Shown one piece after another: positions 1 through 7,060 of a stretch of DNA of 64,000 bases. This stretch comes from Pedobacter sp. ASV12 (GTDB lineage: Bacteria; Bacteroidota; Bacteroidia; Sphingobacteriales; Sphingobacteriaceae). The notes beneath the pieces were generated by a model that saw only the letters and a program-made list of their open reading frames with translations, did not search any database and was not told the origin of the DNA. The DNA lies in contig NZ_JAELUC010000007.1 of assembly GCF_016429155.1 (NCBI RefSeq), positions 1 to 64,000 on the forward strand. Reading direction: 5' to 3'. The translations under genes were made by a program, and so were the position numbers. Position 1 is the first letter of the stretch, and each line of letters begins with the position of its first letter.

Positions 1-284
1 GATTGTGGGCGTTTTAGGCTGCATGGCCGAACGGTTGAAAGCCAAGTTTCTGGAAGAAGAAAAGCTGGTTGACGTGGTAGTAGGCCCCGATGCCTAATGC
101 TGGCTCTTTCGTAAGCTTTGATCTGGTAACTTTTGTCGATGATGATGCCATCTAATACCCTTAGATAAGTTGTGTCATTTACATTGATGATGCCTGTTTG
201 GGCTAATGCACGAGGGTGCTGAACTTGAGAGAAAGCATTCAGGTACATCGGGAGTAGCCATACAGCGAAAAGGATTCTTTTCAT
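1..284 (-). pseudogene. truncated secreted protein fused out of frame sense into antisense miaB
   Basis: An ATG at 284 opens a minus-strand frame with a clear Sec signal peptide (MKRILFAVWLLPMYLNAFSQ) and about 40 more residues, including the stretch YLRVLDGIIID. That stretch is reminiscent of TonB plug-like segments (xxVVDGxxI) in Bacteroidetes outer-membrane proteins, but this is only a resemblance. From about base 105 leftwards the frame reads antisense through the miaB fragment with no stop up to the window edge, giving residues that look non-native. I read it as the 5' end of a secreted or outer-membrane gene whose remainder was lost at the same junction that truncated miaB. It could also be a short intact gene that ends just outside the window. 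Confidence 0.45.
2..97 (+). pseudogene. miaB: miaB fragment (tRNA methylthiotransferase), 3'-truncated
   Basis: Frame 2 reads about 31 residues matching the internal MiaB segment [11 protein letters not shown] ... VDVVVGPDA, which includes the Cys that is a ligand of the N-terminal iron-sulfur cluster in the family. MiaB is normally about 440-480 residues and continues after GPDA with a tyrosine and a conserved stretch; here a TAA stop (95-97) follows immediately and nothing MiaB-like continues in any frame. What is seen is a fragment broken at or near base 95. The part upstream of base 1 is outside the window, so it may be a short duplicate or the 5' part of a disrupted gene. MiaB installs the ms2 group on i6A37 of tRNAs; this fragment cannot do so. 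Confidence 0.7.
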
Positions 285-288
285 GTGC

Positions 289-1446
289 TCAAATGTTAAC
301 TTCGTTAACCATGGTGCGCAAAAGCTGATAATATTCTGCCAATTTTTCAATGATAAGGCCTTCGTCTTCTCCATCTATAACATTCATATGTAGATAAACT
401 CGGTTGTCTTTTGTCTTGTCTAAAAAATGATTAGGGAAGTATTTAACCAAGTAGTCTTCATAAGGAGCAAAATCTTTGGTTTTCCATGTGGTAAAGTATA
501 TTCTAAATTTAGCCAATGGATTATTATTGGCCTGTTCATAAGATGCCTCTATGCCTATTTTAGGTTTTCTTGGGGCGATGTGTTCAGAATGAATGCCCAA
601 ATCCCATCCTTCCCAAGCCCACCAATCTTTATCATTTGTAATTAATTTAATCTTTTGCAAAATGGCCGCAATGCGATCCTTCTGAACAGTTAGAATACGT
701 TGAGTGTACTGATTATAAAGTCGGATAAGGTTTTCAATTTTTTCAGAATTGTTGGCAAAGAAATTAGAAAGCTTATTGTTGTTGTAGGGATCACCGGTCA
801 TGTTTTCTATGGTTTGTATAAAGTCGTAAAGAAAAAGAAGGTATTTTTGGTTGGCTTGCGAAATGTATCGTCCAATGCGTTGTTTAACAACATTGAAGAA
901 GTCGATGTATGAAATTATTACAAAATTGTTTTCTTGGATAAATCTTTTTTCACTAGCATCTGTAATAGCCCTAACCGTTAATATTACTTTAAAGATGTTA
1001 GTCTTGTGATATAGGGCAATTTGCCTACTATAGGCATCTAGAGGATTATAAACATTTGCGTAAATTTTGTTTTCAATGCCAATTACCATATCAGGACTTT
1101 TAATCAAGATATCCAATCTTTTGCCATCAGAATTAAGTTCTGGAATTACTTCGATCAGTCTGCTTTCGTAGCCTATTTCTTGCTCAGGTGCGATCAGCTC
1201 CAACAGCGCCTCCAAGAAGAGGTCGTTAAAGCCATGTTCGTTGTTTGGGTTAAAATAAAAGGAAAGTAGTCTGCTGCAAATTTCTTCAAATCGAGATCCA
1301 GGATATTTGCACAGTTCCAAATAGGTAGATTCGATAACAACTTTAGGAAGCCTGTCAAATTGGTCAATCAATTGTTCTAAATCAGGAAGTTGGGTGTCGT
1401 ACATAAGTTGCCGTTTAGTAATGTCGCTCAAATGGAAAGAAGGCAT
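289..1446 (-). CDS. PD-(D/E)XK nuclease-like protein (PDDEXK_4 type)
   Basis: 385 residues, no signal peptide or membrane segment, so cytoplasmic. The N-terminal part has the pattern of PDDEXK_4 proteins: a segment ending in HGFNDLFLEALL (about 71-82), then the nuclease core with D112 (KRLDILI) followed by E125-N-K127 (IGIENKI), the D...ExK metal-binding motif. The family is usually annotated as a PD-(D/E)XK nuclease superfamily protein and is often found in accessory or defence-rich regions; its substrate is not known. The gene stands alone: downstream lie only the broken genes at the window start, and upstream is the divergent XRE/DUF4870 gene. An alternative start is M15, but the longer form keeps the usual N-terminus. 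Nuclease-fold assignment is fairly sure; a biological role is not. Confidence 0.7.
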   Translation of the reverse strand: MPSFHLSDITKRQLMYDTQLPDLEQLIDQFDRLPKVVIESTYLELCKYPGSRFEEICSRLLSFYFNPNNEHGFNDLFLEALLELIAPEQEIGYESRLIEVIPELNSDGKRLDILIKSPDMVIGIENKIYANVYNPLDAYSRQIALYHKTNIFKVILTVRAITDASEKRFIQENNFVIISYIDFFNVVKQRIGRYISQANQKYLLFLYDFIQTIENMTGDPYNNNKLSNFFANNSEKIENLIRLYNQYTQRILTVQKDRIAAILQKIKLITNDKDWWAWEGWDLGIHSEHIAPRKPKIGIEASYEQANNNPLAKFRIYFTTWKTKDFAPYEDYLVKYFPNHFLDKTKDNRVYLHMNVIDGEDEGLIIEKLAEYYQLLRTMVNEVNI

Positions 1447-1548
1447 GTGTTCTTTCTGTAAGAAAAATAGGCATAATATATCAAAATGAACATTTTGTCA
1501 AAAAAAGGAACTTTCGCTGGTAATCAACAACAACTACTATATTTGTGC

Positions 1549-2097
1549 ATGCCCGCCTCTCTATTAGCTGCTTTTCGTCGCCAAAAAGGATTAAGCCAAG
1601 AACAGTTGGCTGCCCTTTCGGGTGTAAGTGCCAGAACTATCCAACGCATTGAAAAAGGTACGGTAGTTGCGCATCCGGCTACGCTTAAATTGCTGGCCGA
1701 TTGTTTGGAAGTGGAACCCGAATTGCTTTTGGGAAAAGGGCCTGATATGGCCGCAACTGCCAGTACAAATAAGCTAGTGCCCTTGTTTCACGGCTTGGCC
1801 TTGGTCGGTTTGTTTTTTCCCATTCTCAACATCATCCTGCCTGGATTTTTGTGGTTGCTTAAAAAGGACGAACAGCCCGAATATGATCGCCAAGGCAAGC
1901 AGGCACTTAATTTTCAGCTCACGATGTCTTTTGCTTTCGTGCCTTCGGTTTTGCTGCTCATTTTCTTCTTTCCGGTAGGGTTTCCCTTAACGCTATTGAT
2001 TTATTTTTACACCGTAGTGATGTGCCTGCTCAATCTCTTCAGGTCCATTAACCAACAGCCCGTTCGCTACCCCCTGTCTTTTGCATTTTTAAAATAA
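1549..2097 (+). CDS. XRE-family HTH regulator fused to DUF4870 membrane domain
   Basis: 182 residues from the ATG at 1549; a longer frame from 1486 exists, but the extra 21 residues do not look like the family and the HTH begins right after this ATG. Residues about 5-60 form a Cro/C1-type helix-turn-helix (LAAFRRQKGLSQEQLAALSGV, with ARTIQRIEKG as the recognition region). From about 80 on there are two or three hydrophobic segments with the DUF4870 pattern (a polar loop with QGKQALNFQ between membrane helices). This XRE-DUF4870 fusion is a recurring architecture in Bacteroidetes and puts a DNA-binding domain at the inner membrane. Targets are unknown. It is divergent from the PD-(D/E)XK gene, with about 100 bp between the starts. 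Confidence 0.75.
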   Translation: MPASLLAAFRRQKGLSQEQLAALSGVSARTIQRIEKGTVVAHPATLKLLADCLEVEPELLLGKGPDMAATASTNKLVPLFHGLALVGLFFPILNIILPGFLWLLKKDEQPEYDRQGKQALNFQLTMSFAFVPSVLLLIFFFPVGFPLTLLIYFYTVVMCLLNLFRSINQQPVRYPLSFAFLK

Positions 2098-2153
2098 AAC
2101 GCCTTTATGCCTTTAAAAAAGCAAAGTGTCGTGAAGGTGTCGGTAAGTTGTCG

Positions 2154-2184
2154 TTGAAAGGAATGGCCAAAGCCCCTAATTTTG
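2154..2184 (+). promoter_or_regulatory. Bacteroidetes-type promoter for the serine hydrolase gene
   Basis: TTG at 2154-2156, a 20-base spacer, then TAATTTTG at 2177-2184, a full match to TAnnTTTG. The ATG of the downstream gene is at 2203. A 7-bp inverted repeat (GGCCAAA 2165-2171, TTTGGCC 2181-2187) overlaps the -7 box and could be an operator, but the repeat is short. Confidence 0.6.
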
Positions 2185-2202
2185 GCCTAAACACTTTTCA
2201 CG

Positions 2203-3363
2203 ATGAAAACACAACTGCTGGCACTTGCCTTTATGCTTTACCTGCTTCCTGCTGTTGCCCAAGAAGCCAAGCAAATTCAACACCTCAACGGCCAATCGGT
2301 TAGTACGGTAGCCTTGCAAAAAAGACTGGCGCATTTGGTCGACAGTGCCAAACTTGCCGGTTTGCAGGTGGCCATTATTAACCACAACAAAATGGTGTTC
2401 GCCTCAAGCTTTGGTTATCAAGATTTGGAAAATCAAAAAGGCCTTAATGATAGTACGGTGATGTATGCCGCTTCTCTGACCAAGCCTGTAAGCGCCTATG
2501 TTTTTTTGCGTTTGGTTGATCGGGGGATATTTAATCTGGACAAACCCATACATTTTTACCTGAAAAAACCGATTGGCCAATATGAAAAATGGAAAGACCT
2601 GGCCGAAGATACCCCTGCGTTTAACCGCATTACGCCAAGGATGTTACTGGCCCACAGCGCTGGCTTGCCGGTGTTGCGCCAATTATATGGCAACAAAACC
2701 AACTTGATTGCCAGGCCGGGCGAGAGGTTCTACTACTCGAACGAAGGTCTTAACCTATTGGGCTTTATGATAGAGGAATATACCGGGAAGCCACTCGAAA
2801 TAATTACCCGCGAAGAAGTTTTTGGGCCTTTGCAAATGTTGCATACCAGCATGGTCTGGGAAAAGCCGTTCGAGAGCAATTTTTCGTACGCCTATTTTAA
2901 GGATGGCAAAAAATATGGTTCGGAAAGAAGGCAAAGCAGCAGGGCTGCGGGCTCAATGTCGACAACGGCTACCGATTATGCCCATTTTGTGCTAAACCTG
3001 ATGGCCCAAACAGGTCTAAGGAAAACTAGTTTTCGGCAAATGCTGTCACCCCAGATTTCGGTAACCAGCAAACGCGGGTTTGGTGTCTTAAAAGATAGCC
3101 TAACCCACGAAAACGATGCCATCAAACTGGCTTGGGGCTTGGGAATTGGTTTGTTTCAATCGCCTTATGGCAAAGCTTTTTTCCATACCGGACATGGCGA
3201 AGCCAATCAGAATTATGCGGTGGCTTTCCCTGAAAAAGGAATAGCGCTTATCCTGCTCAGCAATAGCGAAAATTTTGAAAGTGTTGGACCGGAAATTGTA
3301 AGGGCCTGCATCGGCGATAGCTATTCGCCATTTAGGTGGCTGGGCTATGGGGAAGATCACTAG
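2203..3363 (+). CDS. secreted serine hydrolase, beta-lactamase / class C penicillin-binding family
   Basis: 386 residues with a Sec signal peptide (about 1-19, cut after AVA-Q). It carries the three marks of the beta-lactamase (class C)/esterase EstB/LACTB superfamily: S91-L-T-K94 (catalytic Ser and Lys), Y178-S-N180, and H328-T-G330 in the place of KTG. HTG is usual for the esterase or peptidase-like members rather than true beta-lactamases, so resistance should not be inferred. Likely periplasmic or exported; possible substrates are D-amino-acid peptides or esters. It sits behind its own promoter and is followed by 420 bases without a convincing gene. Family assignment is firm, substrate unknown. 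Confidence 0.8.
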   Translation: MKTQLLALAFMLYLLPAVAQEAKQIQHLNGQSVSTVALQKRLAHLVDSAKLAGLQVAIINHNKMVFASSFGYQDLENQKGLNDSTVMYAASLTKPVSAYVFLRLVDRGIFNLDKPIHFYLKKPIGQYEKWKDLAEDTPAFNRITPRMLLAHSAGLPVLRQLYGNKTNLIARPGERFYYSNEGLNLLGFMIEEYTGKPLEIITREEVFGPLQMLHTSMVWEKPFESNFSYAYFKDGKKYGSERRQSSRAAGSMSTTATDYAHFVLNLMAQTGLRKTSFRQMLSPQISVTSKRGFGVLKDSLTHENDAIKLAWGLGIGLFQSPYGKAFFHTGHGEANQNYAVAFPEKGIALILLSNSENFESVGPEIVRACIGDSYSPFRWLGYGEDH

Positions 3364-3783
3364 ACTGCCGGCCAAAAGCCACTGATTGGACTTATACATG
3401 TCGGTGGCTTTCGATGGTGAATCGAAATAAGCCCTAGCCGGGTAGTTGGTTATATGGGACCTCTCGCAGGCGACTGGCAATTTCGTGCCCTTCTTTTATC
3501 ACGGTGATGTGCTGGCGAATTGCTGCAGAGGCTGTCAATCCCAGGCCTGCCAATGGCTGGCCTGGGAAAAATGCAGAGTTACAGGCTGTTGAGGTACTGC
3601 AATGCCAAGTTGCGGTATTACGGGGAAATATAGTGGCATGTGCTTTGGCTTCGTGTTTTTTACAGCCAATAGCAACCGACGCTAAAGTCTTTGTTTCGAG
3701 GTGATAAATGCATTTTTTACGATAAAATCTGTTTTTTTGCCCAGTTTGGTGACTATCGGTATGGGCTTTGAAAATGCTTATGG
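3364..3783. other. 420-base intergenic stretch without a convincing gene
   Basis: Short open frames here (one of 66 codons at 3504-3704 on the plus strand, one antisense frame running back into the serine hydrolase gene) lack family resemblance or a credible start. The only structured element I see is the hairpin at 3540-3566, listed separately. No promoter for the gene at 3784 matches the TAnnTTTG pattern clearly. Confidence 0.5.
3540..3566. repeat. strong GC-rich inverted repeat (hairpin)
   Basis: Arms CCCAGGCCTGCC (3540-3551) and GGCTGGCCTGGG (3555-3566) pair over 12 positions with a single T-T mismatch and a 3-base AAT loop. There is no T-run on either side in a sense that would make a classical terminator (the plus side continues GAAAAATG). 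It stands out from the surrounding sequence; function unknown. Confidence 0.55.
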
Positions 3784-4152
3784 ATGATAAAGCATTTAAA
3801 ATCTATTGTATTGGGGTTCGTACTGATTGCGCTGACTAAGCCCGTATTGGCCGATATCCGCGTTTGCTATCATGGGGGCGAAAACATTTCTAGCACCAAC
3901 GAAAATGGAACCGTTAGCTCGCGTCCCTTTTTTGATTCGCCTTACACCACGGGGTTTCCTTACGCTTGCAGTCCCGTGATCAGCTTGGTGTCTCAGGGTT
4001 GCGTGATGGATTTGCCGAGAGCCAGGGTTAGGGGAGATCTTTATACCTTTTCATCCTATGTGCCCTGCCCATTGGATGACTTTCATGGCTTAGGGCTGAT
4101 GGCCATGCTGTTGATACTGGCTTTTTTTCGTATCAGGAAAGCCTGTTGCTGA
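3784..4152 (+). CDS. small secreted, C-terminally membrane-anchored Cys-containing protein
   Basis: 122 residues. Residues 1-23 are a signal peptide (ending VLA-D). The mature part has four cysteines (CYHGG, YACSP, GCVMD, PCPLDD), then a C-terminal tripartite tail: PLDD, a hydrophobic segment (GLMAMLLILAFF) and a basic end (RIRKACC). This tail resembles the PID-CTERM-type sorting signals found in Bacteroidetes, where a proline/acidic motif, a membrane helix and basic residues end the protein; I infer this from the pattern only. No other domain is recognised. No neighbour suggests a function. Codon use matches the surroundings and the signal peptide is convincing, so I take it as a real gene. 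Confidence 0.55.
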   Translation: MIKHLKSIVLGFVLIALTKPVLADIRVCYHGGENISSTNENGTVSSRPFFDSPYTTGFPYACSPVISLVSQGCVMDLPRARVRGDLYTFSSYVPCPLDDFHGLGLMAMLLILAFFRIRKACC

Positions 4153-4296
4153 GCGAGTCTGAAAGGTTAAGCTACAGGCTTTGGGCGCCACCTCGGATGT
4201 AAAAGATTTCGGGCTTGTTAAATTTTGTCGCCATGTGAAATTTTTGTTAACAAAATGATAATTTAAGGTTATCTTCATGTTTACTAATTTTGTGGC

Positions 4297-4509
4297 ATGC
4301 AAATAGCAACCTATGTGATCTATGAACTATTGATCAGAATCAAGGAACTCAACCCCGATGTAGGCGACTTTGTTTCTTGCAGGAAAACCGAGCATGGTGT
4401 TTATGTCCAAACCACTGCAGGCCATGTAACCATACCCGATAGCCTTTACCACAAACAATTCGAAGAACCAACCGAAATTTCTACCGCCGAACTGCTTTCT
4501 TTGCTTTAA
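4297..4509 (+). CDS. small hypothetical protein, 70 residues
   Basis: An open frame of 70 codons starting at the ATG at 4297. Mixed composition, no signal peptide, no cysteine cluster (one Cys), predicted soluble: an N-terminal helix (ATYVIYELLIRIKEL) and a probable beta-hairpin (GVYVQTTAGHVTIPDSL). I do not recognise a family. TAATTTTG lies at 4285-4292, only four bases before the ATG, which would imply a leaderless or near-leaderless mRNA, but no -33 element is in position. It is followed by the antiporter gene 175 bases downstream. Confidence 0.5.
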   Translation: MQIATYVIYELLIRIKELNPDVGDFVSCRKTEHGVYVQTTAGHVTIPDSLYHKQFEEPTEISTAELLSLL

Positions 4510-4683
4510 GCGCTTTACAAGCTCATTGAATTGCGGTTTGAAGCTCAGGCCGCCGATTGATAACGGGTTGCTGGCATTAAAATGTGCTCGGAATTATCTA
4601 TTTTTATGAGGCTGGCAAGCATCGGCCTTGTTCATCTTTAGATGACCCGAAATGCCGAAGCGTAACGATAAACCAAAATTTTA

Positions 4684-6264
4684 ATGCATACAGTTTTACC
4701 TTTTTTATTGGCCATGGTAGCAGGCATTGTACTGTTGGAAATATGGGCCACCAAATTGCGGATTGCCTATCCTATATTGCTGGTCGTAGCTGGCTTGCTC
4801 GTGAGCCTATTACCTGGCCTGCCTCACGTAAAAATCAATCCCGACCTTATTTTCTTTATATTTTTGCCACCCCTGTTGTTTGAAGCGGCCTGGTCTATTT
4901 CTTTTAAGGAAATGAAAAAGTGGTGGCGCATTATCGGAAGCTTTGCCTTTTTGGTGGTGTTTTTTACAGCTTTGTCGGTCGCGTTGGTTACCAATTACCT
5001 TATTCCAGGCTTTACCATTGCATTGGGCTTTTTGCTGGGTGGCATTGTTTCGCCACCGGATGCGGTAAGCACTGGCGCGATTATGAAATTCGTCAAAATT
5101 CCCAAATCAGCTTCGGCTATTTTGGAAGGAGAAAGCCTGCTTAACGATGCTTCTTCGCTCATTATTTTTCGCTTTGCACTGGTAGCGGTAGGTACCGGAC
5201 AGTTTGTTTGGCAGGAGGCGTCGCTCGATTTTTTGTGGATGGTGCTTGGTGGCGCAGGCATTGGCTTGCTGTTGGGCTGGATATTTGTAATGGCTCATAA
5301 AAAACTGCCAACCGATGCGCCTTCCGATATTGCGCTTACCCTGATCGAACCCTATTTTATGTATTGGATAGCAGAACAACTGCACAGTTCGGGCGTATTG
5401 GCGGTAGTTTGTGGCGGCTTGTTTATGGCCAACCGGCGTCTGCTCTTTTTAAACAGTACCAGTCGCATTAGGGGCTACAGTGTGTGGGAAAGCTTTGTTT
5501 TTATTCTCAATGGCATTGTTTTTTTGTTGATCGGCTTGGGGCTTCCCGAAATTGTAGATGGTATCCGCGCTACGGGAATGCCATTGTCTACTGCCATCCG
5601 CTATGGTGTGATCGTAACCGGAGTGCTGATTGGCGCCCGAATGGTGAGTTCGTATGCGGCCATGGTGGCAACCCTTATTTTCAGGCCCAGTGTAGCGCCT
5701 CGGGCAAGCTCCAGGCGCCGACAGTTGCTGATGCCGCTAATGTTGGGCTGGACAGGCATGCGGGGTGTAGTATCGCTGGCGGCGGCCTTGTCTATACCCG
5801 TTAAATTAGATCATGGTGGATTTTTTCCTCATCGCGATCTTATCCTGTTCATTACTTTTGTGGTGATATTGCTTACCTTGGTGGTACAAGGCCTTACCTT
5901 GCCTTATCTCATTAAGTATGGCCGCATATTCGACGGTATGCGCGAAGAAGCGGAAGAAGAGGCTGTTAAAAAGCTCAAAAGAGGCCTAAAAGTACATGTG
6001 CATCAATTCCTCAAAAACAAATACGACCATGAACTGCAAGGCCATGTAGGCCTGCAACGTCTTTTGGCACATTGGGAAGAAAAACTGAAAGCCGCTGACG
6101 ACGACTGGATGAACGACAAAACAAAAACCATCTATCTCGAAATGCTCGAATGCCAGCGCCAGTATCTGGTAGAACTTAACAAAGATGTAAACGTTAGCGA
6201 AGAAATCATCCGTAGCCAACTGTACCAAATCGATTTGGAGGAAGAACGCCTGAGGGTTATTTAA
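4684..6264 (+). CDS. Na+/H+ antiporter, CPA1 (NhaP/NHE) family
   Basis: 526 residues with about 12 hydrophobic segments over the first 420 residues and a charged cytoplasmic C-terminal tail (about 425-526) rich in Glu/Lys with coiled-coil character. Diagnostic CPA1 motifs: FFIFLPPLLFEAAW near 58-71, GGIVSPPDAVSTGAI near 120, and EGESLLNDASSLIIF near 148-162, whose Asn-Asp pair is the cation-binding ND motif of electroneutral exchangers. It would exchange Na+ (or K+) for H+ at the inner membrane for pH and salt homeostasis. Length and order of motifs are as expected for bacterial TIGR00831-type exchangers. Apparently monocistronic. Ion specificity cannot be read from the sequence. Confidence 0.9.
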   Translation: MHTVLPFLLAMVAGIVLLEIWATKLRIAYPILLVVAGLLVSLLPGLPHVKINPDLIFFIFLPPLLFEAAWSISFKEMKKWWRIIGSFAFLVVFFTALSVALVTNYLIPGFTIALGFLLGGIVSPPDAVSTGAIMKFVKIPKSASAILEGESLLNDASSLIIFRFALVAVGTGQFVWQEASLDFLWMVLGGAGIGLLLGWIFVMAHKKLPTDAPSDIALTLIEPYFMYWIAEQLHSSGVLAVVCGGLFMANRRLLFLNSTSRIRGYSVWESFVFILNGIVFLLIGLGLPEIVDGIRATGMPLSTAIRYGVIVTGVLIGARMVSSYAAMVATLIFRPSVAPRASSRRRQLLMPLMLGWTGMRGVVSLAAALSIPVKLDHGGFFPHRDLILFITFVVILLTLVVQGLTLPYLIKYGRIFDGMREEAEEEAVKKLKRGLKVHVHQFLKNKYDHELQGHVGLQRLLAHWEEKLKAADDDWMNDKTKTIYLEMLECQRQYLVELNKDVNVSEEIIRSQLYQIDLEEERLRVI

Positions 6265-6590
6265 GCGGATATTTTTTTAATTAAGCAGTATGGCTGGTAG
6301 AAGCCAATTTCAAATCAGCAGATTCGGTTGGCTTTTATGCTACACAATTTTAGAGGTGGTACGCCTTCGAGTTGGGTTTTGAAGACGTATCTTGTTTTTC
6401 CAATTTTTTAAGAAAAATGTGGGTCTGACACTTCCGGTTTCAGGAATTAGCCTGCTTTAAACCGCTGATTTTAAATCAATCAAAACTTTTAGGGCCAATT
6501 GTTGCTTATTGAATAGGGAAATCGGAATAAGGCCGTAACTATGAATGGCAATTTTTCGAATCCTTTATGGTAAAACTAAATACAGGCATT
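6265..6590. other. 326-base intergenic stretch
   Basis: Between the antiporter and the small disordered protein. Contains the weak terminator-like repeat at 6301-6336 and otherwise AT-rich sequence. No RNA gene, repeat family or clear TAnnTTTG promoter seen. Confidence 0.5.
6301..6336 (+). terminator. possible terminator of the antiporter gene
   Basis: AAGCCAA (6301-6307) pairs with TTGGCTT (6328-6334) followed by TTA; the 20-base loop can pair internally (ATC/GAT). It lies 37 bases after the antiporter stop. The stem is short, so this is tentative. Confidence 0.35.
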
Positions 6591-6818
6591 ATGAACAATC
6601 AAAATGAGCAACAAAGCAAGGGTAAAAATGCTTTAGAAGAACAGAAAAGGGAAAGAAACCAGGCCGATATAGATAGCACGACCCATCTGGAAGACGAGCG
6701 CACCAATGGAACCACCACTGCGCCTACGCCCAAAGCGGTAGAAGGTTCGCAACCAGAAACTGCCAAGCCTAGCGAAGGACATGGCAAAACCGTTGCGCCA
6801 AATGATGAAAACGGCTAA
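6591..6818 (+). CDS. small hydrophilic, disordered protein
   Basis: 75 residues from the ATG at 6591; a frame start at 6567 adds eight residues but the MNNQNEQQ start looks more natural. The product is almost entirely polar and charged (Gln, Asn, Glu, Lys, Thr, Pro), with no hydrophobic core, so it should be intrinsically disordered. No signal peptide. Proteins of this kind are common in soil Bacteroidetes and some are stress-induced, but nothing here proves that. It is followed after about 65 bases by a strong terminator, which supports it being a transcribed unit. Function unknown. Confidence 0.5.
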   Translation: MNNQNEQQSKGKNALEEQKRERNQADIDSTTHLEDERTNGTTTAPTPKAVEGSQPETAKPSEGHGKTVAPNDENG

Positions 6819-6883
6819 GCCTGGCATGTTCTTGTTCCAGCTTTAAATAAATAGGTACCTCGTGATTGCCCAAGTATAAGCTA

Positions 6884-6915
6884 AAAACCACTTCCCCTGA
6901 GGAGGTGGTTTTTAA
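6884..6915 (+). terminator. strong intrinsic terminator
   Basis: AAAACCACTTCC (6884-6895) pairs with GGAGGTGGTTTT (6901-6912) over 12 positions (one T-G wobble), 5-base loop CCTGA, followed by further T. A-run on the left makes it usable in both directions. It ends the unit of the small disordered protein. Confidence 0.85.
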
Positions 6916-7060
6916 TTTATAGTTAAATATGTGTTGAAATCTCCGCAAATGCTTAAATTAGTCTGTAGCCAAAAGTCAATGACAACCGAGCATATAGACT
7001 GGATGAACGTGCTTTAGTAAGCTTCTGTTGCCAATTTATTTTAAAGCAAATATTAATCAT

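Noticed and set aside
1538-1545. TATATTTG three bases before the XRE/DUF4870 ATG as promoter
   Set aside because: Matches TAnnTTTG but would give a leaderless mRNA, and no TTG lies 19-21 bases upstream. Same situation at 4285-4292 (TAATTTTG before the 70-residue gene). Two cases without -33 elements are not enough to claim leaderless transcription.
2203-3363. Beta-lactamase resistance gene
   Set aside because: The protein has SxxK and YSN but HTG instead of KTG and a general serine-hydrolase layout; nothing supports antibiotic resistance.
3504-3704. 66-codon open frame in the gap after the serine hydrolase
   Set aside because: No family resemblance, unusual composition and it runs across the strong hairpin; most likely chance.
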